A stretch of 64,000 nt of DNA from Muribaculaceae bacterium (GCA_017436845.1 JAFSCJ010000015.1:62001-126000); one strand, 5' to 3'. Counted from the first letter of the stretch, positions 1 to 9,581 are shown. Translations and numbers: made by a program. Notes: a model not told the origin generated them from the letters alone.

Positions 1-843
1 TTTTTCATTAACAAGATTAGCAATGTATTCGATTAATTCTGCTCTATTTACATTGTATGGGATTTCTGTGACTATAATATCTTCGTGATTGGCGTTTGTC
101 TCTATCTCTGCTTTCGCACGTATAACAATTCGTCCGCGACCTGTTTCAAATGCTTCTTTTACGCCATTATATCCATATATCGTACCTCCGGTTGGGAAGT
201 CAGGTGCTTTTATGTATTGCATTAATTCCGGAATTGTCAAATCAGGATTATCAACTAATGCAATTGTTGCATTGATTGCTTCCGTAAGGTTGTGAGGTGG
301 CATATTAGTTGCCATACCTACAGCGATACCAGAAGCTCCATTTACAAGCAGGTTCGGGAATCGCGTTGGAAGAACAACAGGCTCCTTTCGAGAATTGTCA
401 TAGTTAGGTTGGAAATCAACAGTATCGGAATCTATATCCTGTAACATCTCCTCTCCAATCTTGTCTAATCTAACCTCAGTATATCGCATTGCCGCAGCAC
501 CATCGCCATCGATAGATCCAAAGTTGCCATGCCCATCAACAAGCGTGTATCTTAGTGCCCATGGTTGAGCAAGGCGAACAACAGTTCCATAGATTGAGGA
601 GTCGCCATGTGGGTGATATTTACCCATTACTTCTCCTACACAGTTTGCTGATTTTTTATGTGGATGGTCTGAGGTATTGCCCATCTCATTCATACCAAAA
701 AGCACTCTTCTATGTACCGGCTTTAATCCATCTCTTACATCAGGCAGTGCTCGCGACACAATTACCGACATAGAATAGTCGATATATGCCGATTTCATTT
801 CGTTCTCAATATTGATCTTTAAAATGCGATCTTCTTCTAACAT
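1..843 (-). CDS. gyrA: DNA gyrase subunit A, N-terminal part (runs off the left edge)
   Basis: ATP-dependent negative supercoiling of DNA as GyrA2B2; this subunit cuts and rejoins the strands. The 281 codons seen cover the start of the breakage-reunion domain: the catalytic tyrosine is Tyr121 in [10 protein letters not shown], and the quinolone-determining loop reads [14 protein letters not shown] (residues 77-90). Ser82 matches E. coli Ser83, but the residue matching E. coli Asp87 is Gly86. The frame is open to the window edge, so the C-terminal part lies outside. Start is the ATG at 843; a TAnnTTTG box lies about 90 bases upstream. Divergent from clpC. Identification is certain. Confidence 0.97.
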   Translation of the reverse strand, partial: MLEEDRILKINIENEMKSAYIDYSMSVIVSRALPDVRDGLKPVHRRVLFGMNEMGNTSDHPHKKSANCVGEVMGKYHPHGDSSIYGTVVRLAQPWALRYTLVDGHGNFGSIDGDGAAAMRYTEVRLDKIGEEMLQDIDSDTVDFQPNYDNSRKEPVVLPTRFPNLLVNGASGIAVGMATNMPPHNLTEAINATIALVDNPDLTIPELMQYIKAPDFPTGGTIYGYNGVKEAFETGRGRIVIRAKAEIETNANHEDIIVTEIPYNVNRAELIEYIANLVNEK

Positions 844-931
844 GATTTTATAATATCGTAGTTAATAATCTATTACAGGGAGCTGAAAAGAATATTTCTT
901 TACCCAATTTATTTGAATGTTAAATATCATA

Positions 932-939
932 CAAAGATA
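932..939 (-). promoter_or_regulatory. Promoter -7 box for gyrA
   Basis: On the minus strand this reads TATCTTTG, a perfect match to the Bacteroidota TAnnTTTG element. It predicts transcription starting near 926 and a leader of about 80 bases. No clear -33 element was seen. Confidence 0.6.
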
Positions 940-1022
940 CTAAAAAAATACGTAAAATGCTATTCCCCAAGAAGCGCTTTTTGTTTTTTTAATTATAATG
1001 ATTAATTGGTATTAAATAGACT

Positions 1023-1039
1023 TTGGCACAATAATTGCA
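1023..1039 (+). promoter_or_regulatory. Sigma-54-type -24/-12 promoter candidate for clpC-htpG
   Basis: The plus strand reads TTGGCACAATAATTGCA, with GG at 1025-1026 and GC at 1037-1038 separated by exactly ten bases, as in the sigma-54 consensus TGGCAC-N5-TTGC. Predicted start is near 1050, 22 bases before the clpC ATG. No correctly spaced TAnnTTTG promoter is present instead. A sister element precedes lon. Confidence 0.5.
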
Positions 1040-1071
1040 ATATCGTAATGTGTTAGAGTAATATTAGTAAG

Positions 1072-3573
1072 ATGGATATTAAATTTTCGAATATATTTAA
1101 GGAAATAATTGAGAATAGCAAGAAAGAAGCCCAATCACATAATAGCAAAGTGATTGGGCCTGAACACTTGTTATTGGCATTATTGTCAGTTCCTAAATGT
1201 AAGGCAATAGAGATTATAAAACAATCAATAAATGATATTTCTATAGATGAATTGCGTTCTACATTAGATGGTGAGTTACCTATAGGAACTGATGCTATTG
1301 ATGAGAATAAAAATATTGCTATTGGTGATTTAGCTAATCGCATTATAAAATTGAGTGCATTAGAAGCAAGAATGTTGAAAAAAAACATTGTTGATACTGA
1401 ACATTTATTGTTGGCATTATTTCATAATAAGGAGGTGCAAGATATGTCATATATGAAGAATTTTTTCAATGCAGGAATATCGTATAATACTTTATATAGC
1501 CAGTTAGTGAACGTTGCCGATACACCAAGATTTGGTGCCGAATTTACGGATGATGATGAGGATGTAATGGAATTTGAACAAAAAGACTCATCAACAACAA
1601 CAAAATCATCAAAGAAGGGAAATGACACTCCTGCGTTGGATAGATTTGGAGTTGATTTGACTCGATCTGCAATAGAAAACAAATTAGATGCTGTTGTAGG
1701 TCGCGATAAAGAAATTGAACGTTTAACACAAATCCTAAGTAGACGGAAAAAAAACAATCCCGTTTTAATTGGAGAGCCTGGTGTTGGTAAGTCCGCAATA
1801 GTAGAGGGTTTAGCTGTAAGAATTATTCAACGAAATGTGCCAAGAATATTATTTGATAAACGCATAGTTTCTTTGGATATGGCATCAATTGTTGCCGGGA
1901 CAAAATTTAGGGGACAATTTGAAGAACGAATAAAGGCAATAATTGATGAATTGTCAAAAAACAAAGATATAATTCTGTTTATAGATGAATTACACACCAT
2001 TGTTGGTGCCGGAAATGCATCTGGCTCAATGGATGCCGCTAATTTGTTGAAACCTGTATTGGCACGTGGAGAATTACAATGTATTGGTGCAACAACACTT
2101 GATGAATATAGAAAAAATATTGAGAAGGATGGTGCATTAGAACGACGTTTCCAGAAGGTAATTGTGGAGCCAACAACCCCTGAAGAAACGCTCGAAATAC
2201 TTGTAAATATTAAGGATAAGTATGAAGAGCACCATAATGTAACATATACGCAAGAAGCTCTTGAGGCGTGTGTATATCTAACAGAACGATATGTGAGTGA
2301 TAGGACATTCCCTGACAAGGCGATTGATGCAATGGATGAAGCTGGTTCTCGCATGCACATAATGAATTTGTCAGTCCCAAAAGAGATTGAAAACATTGAG
2401 AAACAAATAGAAGATGCCAATTCTAAGAAATTAGAAGCAGCTCATTCTCAAGATTTTGAGTTGGCCGCATCTTATCGAGATAAGGAGCAAATTCTTAAAC
2501 AAGATTTGTCTTTAGCTCAAAAACGTTGGGAAGAGCAATTGGTTATGCAACGAGAGATTGTTGATGATGACAAGGTTGCTGAAGTCGTTGCAATGATGAC
2601 AGGTGTCCCTGTTCAACGAATTGCCCAAGCTGAAGGTAAACGTCTTAGAGAAATGGGTACTGTGTTAAAAAATGCAGTAGTAGGTCAAGATGATGCTATC
2701 TCTAAAATAGTTAAGGCCATCCAGCGTAATCGAGTCGGATTAAAGGACCCTAATAAGCCAATAGGAACATTCATGTTCTTAGGTCCCACTGGTGTTGGTA
2801 AAACTCATTTGGCTAAAAAATTAGCTGAATATATGTTTGACTCTGCTGACGCATTGATTCGAGTTGATATGAGTGAATTTATGGAGAAATTCTCGGTCTC
2901 TCGTCTTGTAGGAGCACCTCCGGGATATGTCGGATATGAAGAAGGCGGACAATTGACCGAGAAAGTGCGCCGTCACCCCTATTCCGTTGTGTTGTTAGAT
3001 GAAATCGAAAAGGCTCATCCAGATACGTTCAATCTATTGCTACAAGTGATGGATGAGGGGCGTTTGACCGATAGTTTAGGCCGTAAAGTTGATTTTAAGA
3101 ACTCTATAATAATAATGACATCAAATATAGGCACTCGCCAGTTAAAAGATTTTGGTAGTGGTGTCGGATTTAGTACAAAAGCAATAGATAAAGAATATTC
3201 TCATGGAGTATTAATGAAAGCGTTGAACAAAACATTTTCTCCAGAGTTTTTAAATCGTATTGATGACATCGTTGTATTTGACAACCTTGAAAGAGAGGCA
3301 ATATTTAAAATTATTGATATTGAATTAAACGGATTTTATAAGCGCGTTGAAGAGTTAGGTTATAAACTAACTATAACTAATGAAGCAAAAAATTTTATTG
3401 CAGAAAAAGGTTATGATATTCAATATGGAGCTCGTCCGCTGAAACGTGCAATACAAAAATATTTAGAAGATGGTATTGCTGAGTTGATATTGGATAATAC
3501 GATAAATCAAGGCAATGAAATTTATGTTAGTGTAAATGAGAATAGAGATAATATTATAGTTGAAGTAAAATAA
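1072..3573 (+). CDS. clpC: ATP-dependent Clp protease ATP-binding subunit ClpC
   Basis: AAA+ unfoldase that feeds proteins to the ClpP peptidase in the cytosol. 833 residues: Clp N-domain (about 1-150); first AAA module with Walker A GEPGVGKS near 233; a short middle region with a UVR-type motif ([12 protein letters not shown] near 460), which marks ClpC rather than ClpB, whose middle domain is a long coiled coil; second AAA module with GPTGVGKT near 570; and a VGF loop near 698 of the kind that docks on ClpP. It is followed after 17 bases by htpG, so the two chaperone genes probably share the sigma-54-like promoter upstream. clpP is not in the window. Confidence 0.93.
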   Translation: MDIKFSNIFKEIIENSKKEAQSHNSKVIGPEHLLLALLSVPKCKAIEIIKQSINDISIDELRSTLDGELPIGTDAIDENKNIAIGDLANRIIKLSALEARMLKKNIVDTEHLLLALFHNKEVQDMSYMKNFFNAGISYNTLYSQLVNVADTPRFGAEFTDDDEDVMEFEQKDSSTTTKSSKKGNDTPALDRFGVDLTRSAIENKLDAVVGRDKEIERLTQILSRRKKNNPVLIGEPGVGKSAIVEGLAVRIIQRNVPRILFDKRIVSLDMASIVAGTKFRGQFEERIKAIIDELSKNKDIILFIDELHTIVGAGNASGSMDAANLLKPVLARGELQCIGATTLDEYRKNIEKDGALERRFQKVIVEPTTPEETLEILVNIKDKYEEHHNVTYTQEALEACVYLTERYVSDRTFPDKAIDAMDEAGSRMHIMNLSVPKEIENIEKQIEDANSKKLEAAHSQDFELAASYRDKEQILKQDLSLAQKRWEEQLVMQREIVDDDKVAEVVAMMTGVPVQRIAQAEGKRLREMGTVLKNAVVGQDDAISKIVKAIQRNRVGLKDPNKPIGTFMFLGPTGVGKTHLAKKLAEYMFDSADALIRVDMSEFMEKFSVSRLVGAPPGYVGYEEGGQLTEKVRRHPYSVVLLDEIEKAHPDTFNLLLQVMDEGRLTDSLGRKVDFKNSIIIMTSNIGTRQLKDFGSGVGFSTKAIDKEYSHGVLMKALNKTFSPEFLNRIDDIVVFDNLEREAIFKIIDIELNGFYKRVEELGYKLTITNEAKNFIAEKGYDIQYGARPLKRAIQKYLEDGIAELILDNTINQGNEIYVSVNENRDNIIVEVK

Positions 3574-3590
3574 TTTAAATTATTATAGAA

Positions 3591-5612
3591 ATGCAAAAAG
3601 GAACAATTGGAGTAACCACCGAAAATATTTTTCCGGTTATCAAGAAATTTTTATATAGTGATCATGAAATTTTCCTTCGTGAATTAGTTTCAAACGCAAT
3701 TGATGCAACTCAAAAACTAAAGACATTAGCATCAGTAGGAGAAGTTAAAGGCGAACTTGGTGGACTTAATGTGAAAGTTTCTATAAATAAAGAAAAAGGT
3801 ACCCTCACAGTAAGCGATTACGGTATTGGTATGACAAGTGATGATATAGATAAATATATCAATCAAATTGCCTTTTCAGGAGCGGAAGAATTTTTAGCAA
3901 AATATAAAGATAGTGCTAATTCTATTATTGGGCATTTCGGCCTTGGATTCTACTCTGCATTTATGGTTGCAAAGAAGGTGGAAATTTATTCGTTGTCATA
4001 TAAAGATGGCGCAAGAGCTGTTAAATGGTCTTGCGATGGTTCTCCTGAATATACAATGGAAGAATGTGATAAAGCTAATCGCGGAACAGATATTGTATTA
4101 TATATTGATGAAGAGAATAAAGATTTCCTTGAACAATCAAGAATTGATGGTTTATTGAAGAAATATTGCCGATTCTTGCCCGTTCCTGTAATCTCAGGAA
4201 AAGAACAAGAATGGAAAGATGGCAAATATGTTGATACTGACAGAGATAAAGTTATCAACGTAACAGATCCGGCGTGGATGAAGAAACCTGCCGACTTGAC
4301 TAAGGAAGATTATTTAAATTTCTATCACGATTTATACCCAGGTCAAGAGGATCCATTGTTCTGGATACATCTAAATGTAGATTATCCGTTTACTTTGACA
4401 GGTATTTTGTATTTCCCAAAAATTAAAAACAACTTTGAAATAAACAAAAATCGCATTCAATTATATTGTAATCAAGTATTTGTTACAGACTCAGTTGAAG
4501 GGGTTGTCCCTGAGTTTTTGATGTTATTGCAAGGTGTTATTGATTCTCCCGATATACCATTGAATGTATCACGTTCATATCTTCAAAGTGATGCTGCAGT
4601 AAAGAAAATATCTACTTATATAACAAAAAAAGTTTCTGCTCGCCTTGAAGAAATTTTCAAATCAGACAGAGCAGAATATGAAAATAAATGGGGTGATATT
4701 AAGATTTTTATTGAGTATGGTATGTTGACAGAACAAAAATTCTGTGATTCAGCCATGAAATTTGTGTTGTTAAGCAATACTGATGGTAAGCATTTTACTC
4801 TTGATGAATATAAAACACTCATTGAATCAGAGCAAACAGATAAAGATGGTAATTTAATTTATCTATATGCAACAGATACAGTTGCCCAATATAATTATAT
4901 CAATTCCGCAAAAGAAAAAGGATATGATGTATTGTTGATGGATGGGCAATTAGATAGCCATTTTATTGGATTGTTAGAAAGTAAATTGGAAAAATCTCAA
5001 TTTGTCAGAGTAGATAGCGATGTTATCACTAACCTTATTAAGAAAGATACAAAGAAAGAGGTATTATTGACACAATTGCAAAGGGAGATATTAACCACTG
5101 AATTCCGCTCGCAAATTCCGGCTATAGAAAAATGTGAGTTCGTCGTGTCATTTGAAGCAATGGGTGAAACAGATGCTCCATTGATTATTACTCAAGGGGA
5201 ATACATGCGTCGCATGAAAGAGATGGCAGCTATGCAACCCGGAATGAGTTTCTATGGCGAGCTTCCTGATAGCTATAATCTCATTGTTAATACTGATCAT
5301 CCTTTGGTAGTTAAAGTTGTGCGCGATGTTGATGCGAATATAGCAAGTGAGGTCTCTCCTATTCTTGAATCGATTTCAGCTAAGAACAATCAAATCTCTG
5401 AATTGAGAAAAGATAATAACGAAACAGCCGAAGTTAAGCAATTAGAAACAGAGGTGTCAGAATTGCGTAGTAAACAGGAGAGCATAATTGCAGATTATGC
5501 GTCAAAACAAGAAGTTGTTAAACAATTGATTGACCTGGCATTATTAGGTAATGGTTTATTAAAAGGAGAAGCGTTAAGTTCATTTATTAAACGATCAGTA
5601 GATTTACTTTAA
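3591..5612 (+). CDS. htpG: Molecular chaperone HtpG (Hsp90 family)
   Basis: Cytosolic ATP-dependent chaperone that works as a dimer. 673 residues, longer than the E. coli protein (about 624). The GHKL ATPase domain shows RELVSNAIDATQK with the catalytic Glu and Mg-binding Asn, then DYGIGMT and GHFGLGFYSAFMVA. The C-terminal third holds a charged, coiled-coil-like stretch (about residues 590-650, with repeated QLETEVSELRSK-type heptads). Second gene of the clpC operon, closed by a strong terminator. ATG chosen because it is the first in frame and leaves a 17-base spacer after clpC. Confidence 0.95.
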   Translation: MQKGTIGVTTENIFPVIKKFLYSDHEIFLRELVSNAIDATQKLKTLASVGEVKGELGGLNVKVSINKEKGTLTVSDYGIGMTSDDIDKYINQIAFSGAEEFLAKYKDSANSIIGHFGLGFYSAFMVAKKVEIYSLSYKDGARAVKWSCDGSPEYTMEECDKANRGTDIVLYIDEENKDFLEQSRIDGLLKKYCRFLPVPVISGKEQEWKDGKYVDTDRDKVINVTDPAWMKKPADLTKEDYLNFYHDLYPGQEDPLFWIHLNVDYPFTLTGILYFPKIKNNFEINKNRIQLYCNQVFVTDSVEGVVPEFLMLLQGVIDSPDIPLNVSRSYLQSDAAVKKISTYITKKVSARLEEIFKSDRAEYENKWGDIKIFIEYGMLTEQKFCDSAMKFVLLSNTDGKHFTLDEYKTLIESEQTDKDGNLIYLYATDTVAQYNYINSAKEKGYDVLLMDGQLDSHFIGLLESKLEKSQFVRVDSDVITNLIKKDTKKEVLLTQLQREILTTEFRSQIPAIEKCEFVVSFEAMGETDAPLIITQGEYMRRMKEMAAMQPGMSFYGELPDSYNLIVNTDHPLVVKVVRDVDANIASEVSPILESISAKNNQISELRKDNNETAEVKQLETEVSELRSKQESIIADYASKQEVVKQLIDLALLGNGLLKGEALSSFIKRSVDLL

Positions 5613-5630
5613 AGTATTACTACAATAATA

Positions 5631-5670
5631 AGAGGTTGCAAATGTTTCTTTGCAACCTCTTTGTGTTTTT
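5631..5670 (+). terminator. Rho-independent terminator after clpC-htpG
   Basis: A perfect 12-base-pair stem (AGAGGTTGCAAA at 5631-5642 with TTTGCAACCTCT at 5649-5660), six-base loop, then TTGTGTTTTT. Confidence 0.85.
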
Positions 5671-5685
5671 CATGAAAAGATAAAA

Positions 5686-5907
5686 TTATTTATGGATGCA
5701 ATGTGAGGATATGAACTTTGTGGAATCTTGTTTGATGTAGAATTTTATAATAGAGTAAAGCATCTCTTGCACAGGTGATAGAGCTTTCTTGGAATGACTG
5801 TCAAGAATAAGTTCTTCAACCAACGCTCCTGTTATTGCAGTTTGCTCGTCAAGAGGTAGTGATTTTATGGTATTAATAACATGTGGAGTAATGAGAATTG
5901 GTCCCAT
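5686..5907 (-). CDS. Small conserved hypothetical protein (73 aa)
   Basis: Unrecognised small cytosolic protein beginning MGPILITPHVINTIKSLP, without signal peptide or membrane segment. The reading frame can be extended upstream to 5955, but a perfect TAnnTTTG box (5931-5938) lies inside that extension, so the ATG at 5907 is the likely start, about 23 bases after the box. It resembles short proteins I associate with Bacteroidales genomes, but no function is known to me. It stands alone between the htpG terminator and the divergent agmatine operon. Confidence 0.6.
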   Translation of the reverse strand: MGPILITPHVINTIKSLPLDEQTAITGALVEELILDSHSKKALSPVQEMLYSIIKFYIKQDSTKFISSHCIHK

Positions 5908-5930
5908 AGATAGTCTGTTTTGATTTGATA

Positions 5931-5938
5931 CAAAGGTA
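5931..5938 (-). promoter_or_regulatory. Promoter -7 box for the 73-aa protein
   Basis: Minus strand TACCTTTG, a perfect TAnnTTTG. Its position decides the start codon of the downstream small gene. Confidence 0.55.
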
Positions 5939-6024
5939 AAGGTAAGTGTGGGCAAAAATAAAGGTTTACACTGTTAATTAATGTAAAGTACCTATGTGGT
6001 ATAACTGTCATATTTTAGTTTAGG

Positions 6025-6049
6025 TTCTAAATATAGAATTTAAATTCTA
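6025..6049. promoter_or_regulatory. ARG-box-like palindromes upstream of the agmatine operon
   Basis: A perfect 16-base palindrome TAGAATTTAAATTCTA (6034-6049) carries the core GAAT-N4-ATTC of arginine-repressor boxes (consensus TGAATwwwwATTCA); a partly overlapping second repeat, TTCTA-N4-TAGAA, spans 6025-6038. Its centre lies about 60 bases before the predicted transcription start. Assignment to ArgR is inference. Confidence 0.4.
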
Positions 6050-6064
6050 ATAAAATGCTAAATA

Positions 6065-6096
6065 TTTGCTCATTTATATTGCGTTTATTATATTTG
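6065..6096 (+). promoter_or_regulatory. Promoter of the small ORF-aguA-aguB operon
   Basis: TTTG at 6065-6068, 20-base spacer, TATATTTG at 6089-6096: both elements of the Bacteroidota consensus are present. Predicted start is near 6102. Confidence 0.7.
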
Positions 6097-6127
6097 AACT
6101 AAAATCAATCGTTTAAATTATAATGGC

Positions 6128-6361
6128 ATGAATGATATAACACATCTGTTTAATTCTCTCCTACAACAATATGGCAGTATCGACATTGCTGAAGCTGAAT
6201 TTAAAAAGCTTTTGCATGAGGATGAAGAATTGCGAGAAGAATATAGCGAGTGGTGTCATGCTGTCGGAAGTAGTGAAAAAAGAGGTTTCCTTGATTATTG
6301 TGAAGAATATATGGATTCACAAAATTCAGTGTGGGATTCCCTAAAAGATTTTGATGAATAG
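6128..6361 (+). CDS. Conserved hypothetical protein, acidic (77 aa)
   Basis: A small, strongly acidic, probably helical protein (MNDITHLFNSLLQQYGSI...) rich in Glu and Asp, with no signal peptide and no domain I can name. It is the first gene of a tight operon: it follows a full promoter by 32 bases and ends 10 bases before aguA. An ATG-rich start (ATGAATG) was taken at its first codon. A link to agmatine metabolism is suggested only by position. Confidence 0.65.
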   Translation: MNDITHLFNSLLQQYGSIDIAEAEFKKLLHEDEELREEYSEWCHAVGSSEKRGFLDYCEEYMDSQNSVWDSLKDFDE

Positions 6362-6371
6362 TAATTAAAAA

Positions 6372-7409
6372 ATGAATAAAGATTGTTCGCATCGTTTACC
6401 GGCAGAGTGGGAATCTACAGGCGCAATTCTATTGTCATGGCCTCATAATGGCACTGATTGGAATTATATGCTTGAAGAGGTTACAGAGTGCTTCGTAAAT
6501 CTTGTAACTGAAATTATAAAAGAGGAAAAAGTCATAATAGTCACTCCTGATATAGAACTTCCCAAAAGCCATTTGGCACATTTGGATAATACTAATATAT
6601 ACTATCACTCTACCCCAACAAATGACACATGGGCTCGTGATTTTGGACCGATAACAACAATTGAAGGTGGAAAATTTGTAATTCATGATTTCCAATTTAA
6701 TGGGTGGGGATTGAAATTTAGCTCTTGTTATGACAACCTGATTTCTCGTTCGATTATAGAAACCGGATTATTAAAAACTGAATACAAAAATAATTTAGGC
6801 TTTACACTTGAGGGTGGCTCTGTGGAGAGTGATGGCAAGGGGCTTATGTTAACAACATCAGAGTGTTTGTTGTCATTAAATCGAAATGGAGATATGTCTA
6901 AAGCTGAAGTTGAAGCATATCTGTCTCGAGAATTAGGTTTGAAGAAAATATTGTGGCTTGATTACGGATATTTGGCTGGTGATGACACTGATAGCCACAT
7001 TGATACTCTTGCGCGTCTTGCTCCTAATGATACTATTGTGTATGTAGGGTGTGATGATGAAAATGATGAACATTATACAGCATTAAGCAAGATGAAGCAG
7101 CAATTGGAAGAGTTTACAACATTAGATGGGACTCCATTTAATCTTGTAGAGTTGCCATTCCCAGACGCCGTGTATGATGAAAATGGTGAGCGATTGCCTG
7201 CTACATATGCCAATTTCCTTATTATGAAAAATACGGTTTTAATGCCTTCATATAATCAACCAGAAAATGATGCGCTTGCAATAACACGCTTGCAACAGGC
7301 TTTCCCTGGATATAAAATAGTTACCGTTGATTGCAATGCATTGATAAAACAACATGGCTCACTTCATTGTGTGACTATGCAATTACCAAAAGAAATATTA
7401 TCGATATGA
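6372..7409 (+). CDS. aguA: Agmatine deiminase (agmatine iminohydrolase)
   Basis: Hydrolyses agmatine to N-carbamoylputrescine and ammonia, a step in putrescine synthesis from arginine. 345 residues of the peptidylarginine-deiminase-type superfamily: WARDFGPI near 92, EGGSVESDG near 146, HIDTLARL near 211, and the C-terminal catalytic-cysteine motif HGSLHC near 333. The stop overlaps the aguB start (ATGA), so the two enzymes are probably translationally coupled and act in sequence. An ARG-box-like palindrome upstream suggests arginine-dependent control. Confidence 0.92.
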   Translation: MNKDCSHRLPAEWESTGAILLSWPHNGTDWNYMLEEVTECFVNLVTEIIKEEKVIIVTPDIELPKSHLAHLDNTNIYYHSTPTNDTWARDFGPITTIEGGKFVIHDFQFNGWGLKFSSCYDNLISRSIIETGLLKTEYKNNLGFTLEGGSVESDGKGLMLTTSECLLSLNRNGDMSKAEVEAYLSRELGLKKILWLDYGYLAGDDTDSHIDTLARLAPNDTIVYVGCDDENDEHYTALSKMKQQLEEFTTLDGTPFNLVELPFPDAVYDENGERLPATYANFLIMKNTVLMPSYNQPENDALAITRLQQAFPGYKIVTVDCNALIKQHGSLHCVTMQLPKEILSI

Positions 7410-8293
7410 ATAGAACAATAAAAGTCGGAATTATACAACAACAAAATACATCTTCGATAGAGGATAATCGCAACCGCTTGATTGCTAAAATGAGACAATT
7501 AGCATCAGAGGGGGCACAACTCATTGTAAATCAAGAATTGCATGATTCGCTATATTTCTGTCAAGTGGAATCGACCGATGAGTGTAATCTTGCTATTCCC
7601 ATTCCGTCTGCAGTTACAGATACTTATGCTTCATTGGCAAAAGAGTTGGGCATTGTGATTGTAACATCATTGTTTGAGCGACGAGCCCCCGGCCTATATC
7701 ATAACACCGCAGTCGTGTTTGAAAAAGATGGCTCTATTGCTGGGAAATATCGTAAAATGCACATCCCTGACGATCCTGCTTATTATGAAAAGTTCTATTT
7801 TACACCTGGCGATTTAGGCTTTGAGCCTATTGAAACATCAATAGGTCGACTTGGAGTATTAGTGTGCTGGGATCAATGGTATCCCGAAGCTGCACGCTTG
7901 ATGGCATTGCGAGGAGCAGAGCTACTCATATACCCCACTGCTATTGGTTGGGAAAGTTCTGATACGGCCGAAGAACAAGCGCGTCAACGTGAAGCATGGA
8001 TTACGATACAGCGAGCTCATGCAGTTGCCAATGGCTTGCCGGTCGTTTCAGTCAATCGAGTTGGTCATGAACCCGATCCATCTTCAATGACAAATGGGAT
8101 AAAATTCTGGGGAAGCAGTTTTGTCGCAGGTCCGCAAGGTGAATTTTTGTTCCAAGCACCTACTGATGCTGAAATAGAAAAGATTATTGAAATAGATATG
8201 ACTCGTTCAGAGCATGTGCGCCGTTGGTGGCCATTCTTGCGCGATAGACGCATCGATGCCTATTCAGGTTTGACAAAACGTTTTTTAGACTAA
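7406..8293 (+). CDS. aguB: N-carbamoylputrescine amidohydrolase
   Basis: Cleaves N-carbamoylputrescine to putrescine, CO2 and ammonia, completing the route begun by AguA. Nitrilase superfamily with the Glu-Lys-Cys triad visible: Glu in NQELHDS, Lys in YRKMHIP and Cys in LVCWDQWYPE. The frame opens upstream at 7331, but the ATG at 7406, overlapping the aguA stop by four bases, gives the normal family length (295 residues) and an N-terminus starting directly in the beta strand IKVGIIQQ. Its 3' end overlaps the convergent nucleotidyltransferase-like gene by four bases. Confidence 0.92.
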   Translation: MNRTIKVGIIQQQNTSSIEDNRNRLIAKMRQLASEGAQLIVNQELHDSLYFCQVESTDECNLAIPIPSAVTDTYASLAKELGIVIVTSLFERRAPGLYHNTAVVFEKDGSIAGKYRKMHIPDDPAYYEKFYFTPGDLGFEPIETSIGRLGVLVCWDQWYPEAARLMALRGAELLIYPTAIGWESSDTAEEQARQREAWITIQRAHAVANGLPVVSVNRVGHEPDPSSMTNGIKFWGSSFVAGPQGEFLFQAPTDAEIEKIIEIDMTRSEHVRRWWPFLRDRRIDAYSGLTKRFLD

Positions 8294-8877
8294 GGTTGCC
8301 ATTCGAGGATGCCATTAATCGGATGTGCGAGTCGATATTCTTGAAACTCTTTCATTGTTTTGACTTCTCCATCTAAAACCGCACGATAGTATTCAACGCC
8401 CATGATTTTCTCATCATCGGGCGTTTCCCATTTTAATTTTAGGATTGTGTTGCGAGACATCTCTGTTAATCGTCTCACAATACCATCACCTACCCGTTCA
8501 AAATATCCATCATATTTTGACCCTGTAACAATGTGCATTATATCAATCTGCCACTTAGCATGATTATCATCAATATATGTGATGTGCCACTCAAGGCATT
8601 CATCTTCTTCATTGAGTAGATTGCTATATTGTACACTTTGTACTCCTGGATGTTGTGCTATTAAAGATATGGCATAGAAACTTTGCGAGATATCCACAAC
8701 CTCAGTATAGACATGAAAATCAATATCAAGATGTTTCATGAGCAATCCTATTTTAAGAGAGCCTATCAAATTGATTTTTGCACCGATTGAATTCCACGCT
8801 TCTATAATATTCAGTGTTGAAATAATCTCATGGGCTTTAGCTTGATTTAGCTGTGCTAATTGTAGATAATGTTCCAT
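8290..8877 (-). CDS. Nucleotidyltransferase-fold protein of unknown substrate (195 aa)
   Basis: The stretch GSLKIGLLMKHLDIDFHVY (about residues 39-57) has the GS...DxD pattern of the DNA polymerase beta-like nucleotidyltransferase fold, with a possible third acidic residue in WQIDIMHI near 110. No signal peptide or membrane segment. The substrate cannot be told from sequence. Convergent with aguB, overlapping by four bases; the rpsP terminator lies just upstream, so it should have its own promoter, which I did not find. Confidence 0.6.
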   Translation of the reverse strand: MEHYLQLAQLNQAKAHEIISTLNIIEAWNSIGAKINLIGSLKIGLLMKHLDIDFHVYTEVVDISQSFYAISLIAQHPGVQSVQYSNLLNEEDECLEWHITYIDDNHAKWQIDIMHIVTGSKYDGYFERVGDGIVRRLTEMSRNTILKLKWETPDDEKIMGVEYYRAVLDGEVKTMKEFQEYRLAHPINGILEWQP

Positions 8878-8892
8878 CGCTATAAATTAGAG

Positions 8893-8926
8893 TAAAAAAG
8901 CCGATGACAAGAATACGTCATCGGCT
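8893..8926 (-). terminator. Rho-independent terminator after rpsP
   Basis: Ten-base-pair stem (AGCCGATGAC at 8899-8908 with GTCATCGGCT at 8917-8926), eight-base loop. Read on the minus strand it is followed by TTTTTTACT. Confidence 0.8.
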
Positions 8927-8960
8927 CATTTTCGCAATATGGATTGCGTGTAAGTTAGAA

Positions 8961-9506
8961 TTATTCTGCGCTTTCAGCAGCAGGAGCTTCTTCAGCTGTT
9001 TCTTCTGCGTTAGCAGCGGCTTCAGCTTCAGCAGCAGCGGCAGCTAGTTCAGCTTTTTTCTTAGCTACGATTTCAGCTTTAGCTTTGTTCTTAGCTTGCT
9101 CTTCTTCCATACGCTTTTTAGCAGCTTCTTCTTTCTTGTTGTTTTCAGCAGCTTTGAATGCGCTCACGTTAGCGTCTTTTTGTGCTTTCCAAGCGTCAAA
9201 ACGACGTTGTGCTTCAGCTTCATCAAAAGCTCCCTTTTTAACACCACCTTGGAGGTGTTTCATTAACAATACACCTTCATTAGAAAGGATATTGCGCACT
9301 GTGTCTGTTGGTTGTGCACCACAGTTAACCCAATACAAAGCCCGTTCGAAGTTCAATGTTATTGTAGCAGGATTAGTGTTAGGATTATAAGAACCTATCC
9401 TTTCAATAAATTTACCATCTCGTGGTGCTCTGCTATCGGCGATAACAATAGGATAAAACGCATAGTTTTTGCGACCATGACGTTGTAATCTGATTTTAGT
9501 TGCCAT
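8961..9506 (-). CDS. rpsP: 30S ribosomal protein bS16 with long C-terminal tail
   Basis: Small-subunit ribosomal protein that helps assemble the 5' domain of 16S rRNA. The N-terminal 80 residues are standard S16 ([20 protein letters not shown]..., [16 protein letters not shown]). It then continues to 181 residues, about twice the usual bacterial length, with a low-complexity Lys/Ala/Glu tail that turns acidic at the end ([14 protein letters not shown]). Long S16 proteins of this kind are usual in Bacteroidota. It has a complete promoter and its own terminator, so it is transcribed alone rather than in the rpsP-rimM-trmD-rplS operon seen in other phyla. Confidence 0.95.
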   Translation of the reverse strand: MATKIRLQRHGRKNYAFYPIVIADSRAPRDGKFIERIGSYNPNTNPATITLNFERALYWVNCGAQPTDTVRNILSNEGVLLMKHLQGGVKKGAFDEAEAQRRFDAWKAQKDANVSAFKAAENNKKEEAAKKRMEEEQAKNKAKAEIVAKKKAELAAAAAEAEAAANAEETAEEAPAAESAE

Positions 9507-9550
9507 TTAAATAAAAATTAAAAATTGGTTTTGTATTGATTTTGCGACCG

Positions 9551-9581
9551 CAAAGTTAGCAATTATTTCCCATTCCACAAA
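9551..9581 (-). promoter_or_regulatory. Promoter of rpsP
   Basis: On the minus strand TTTG (9578-9581), 19-base spacer, TAACTTTGC (box 9551-9558): complete Bacteroidota consensus. The leader is about 40 bases. Confidence 0.75.

Noticed and set aside
9085..9390. 101-codon frame opposite rpsP
   Set aside because: Shadow of the Lys/Ala-rich S16 tail; composition is that of a complement and there is no promoter.
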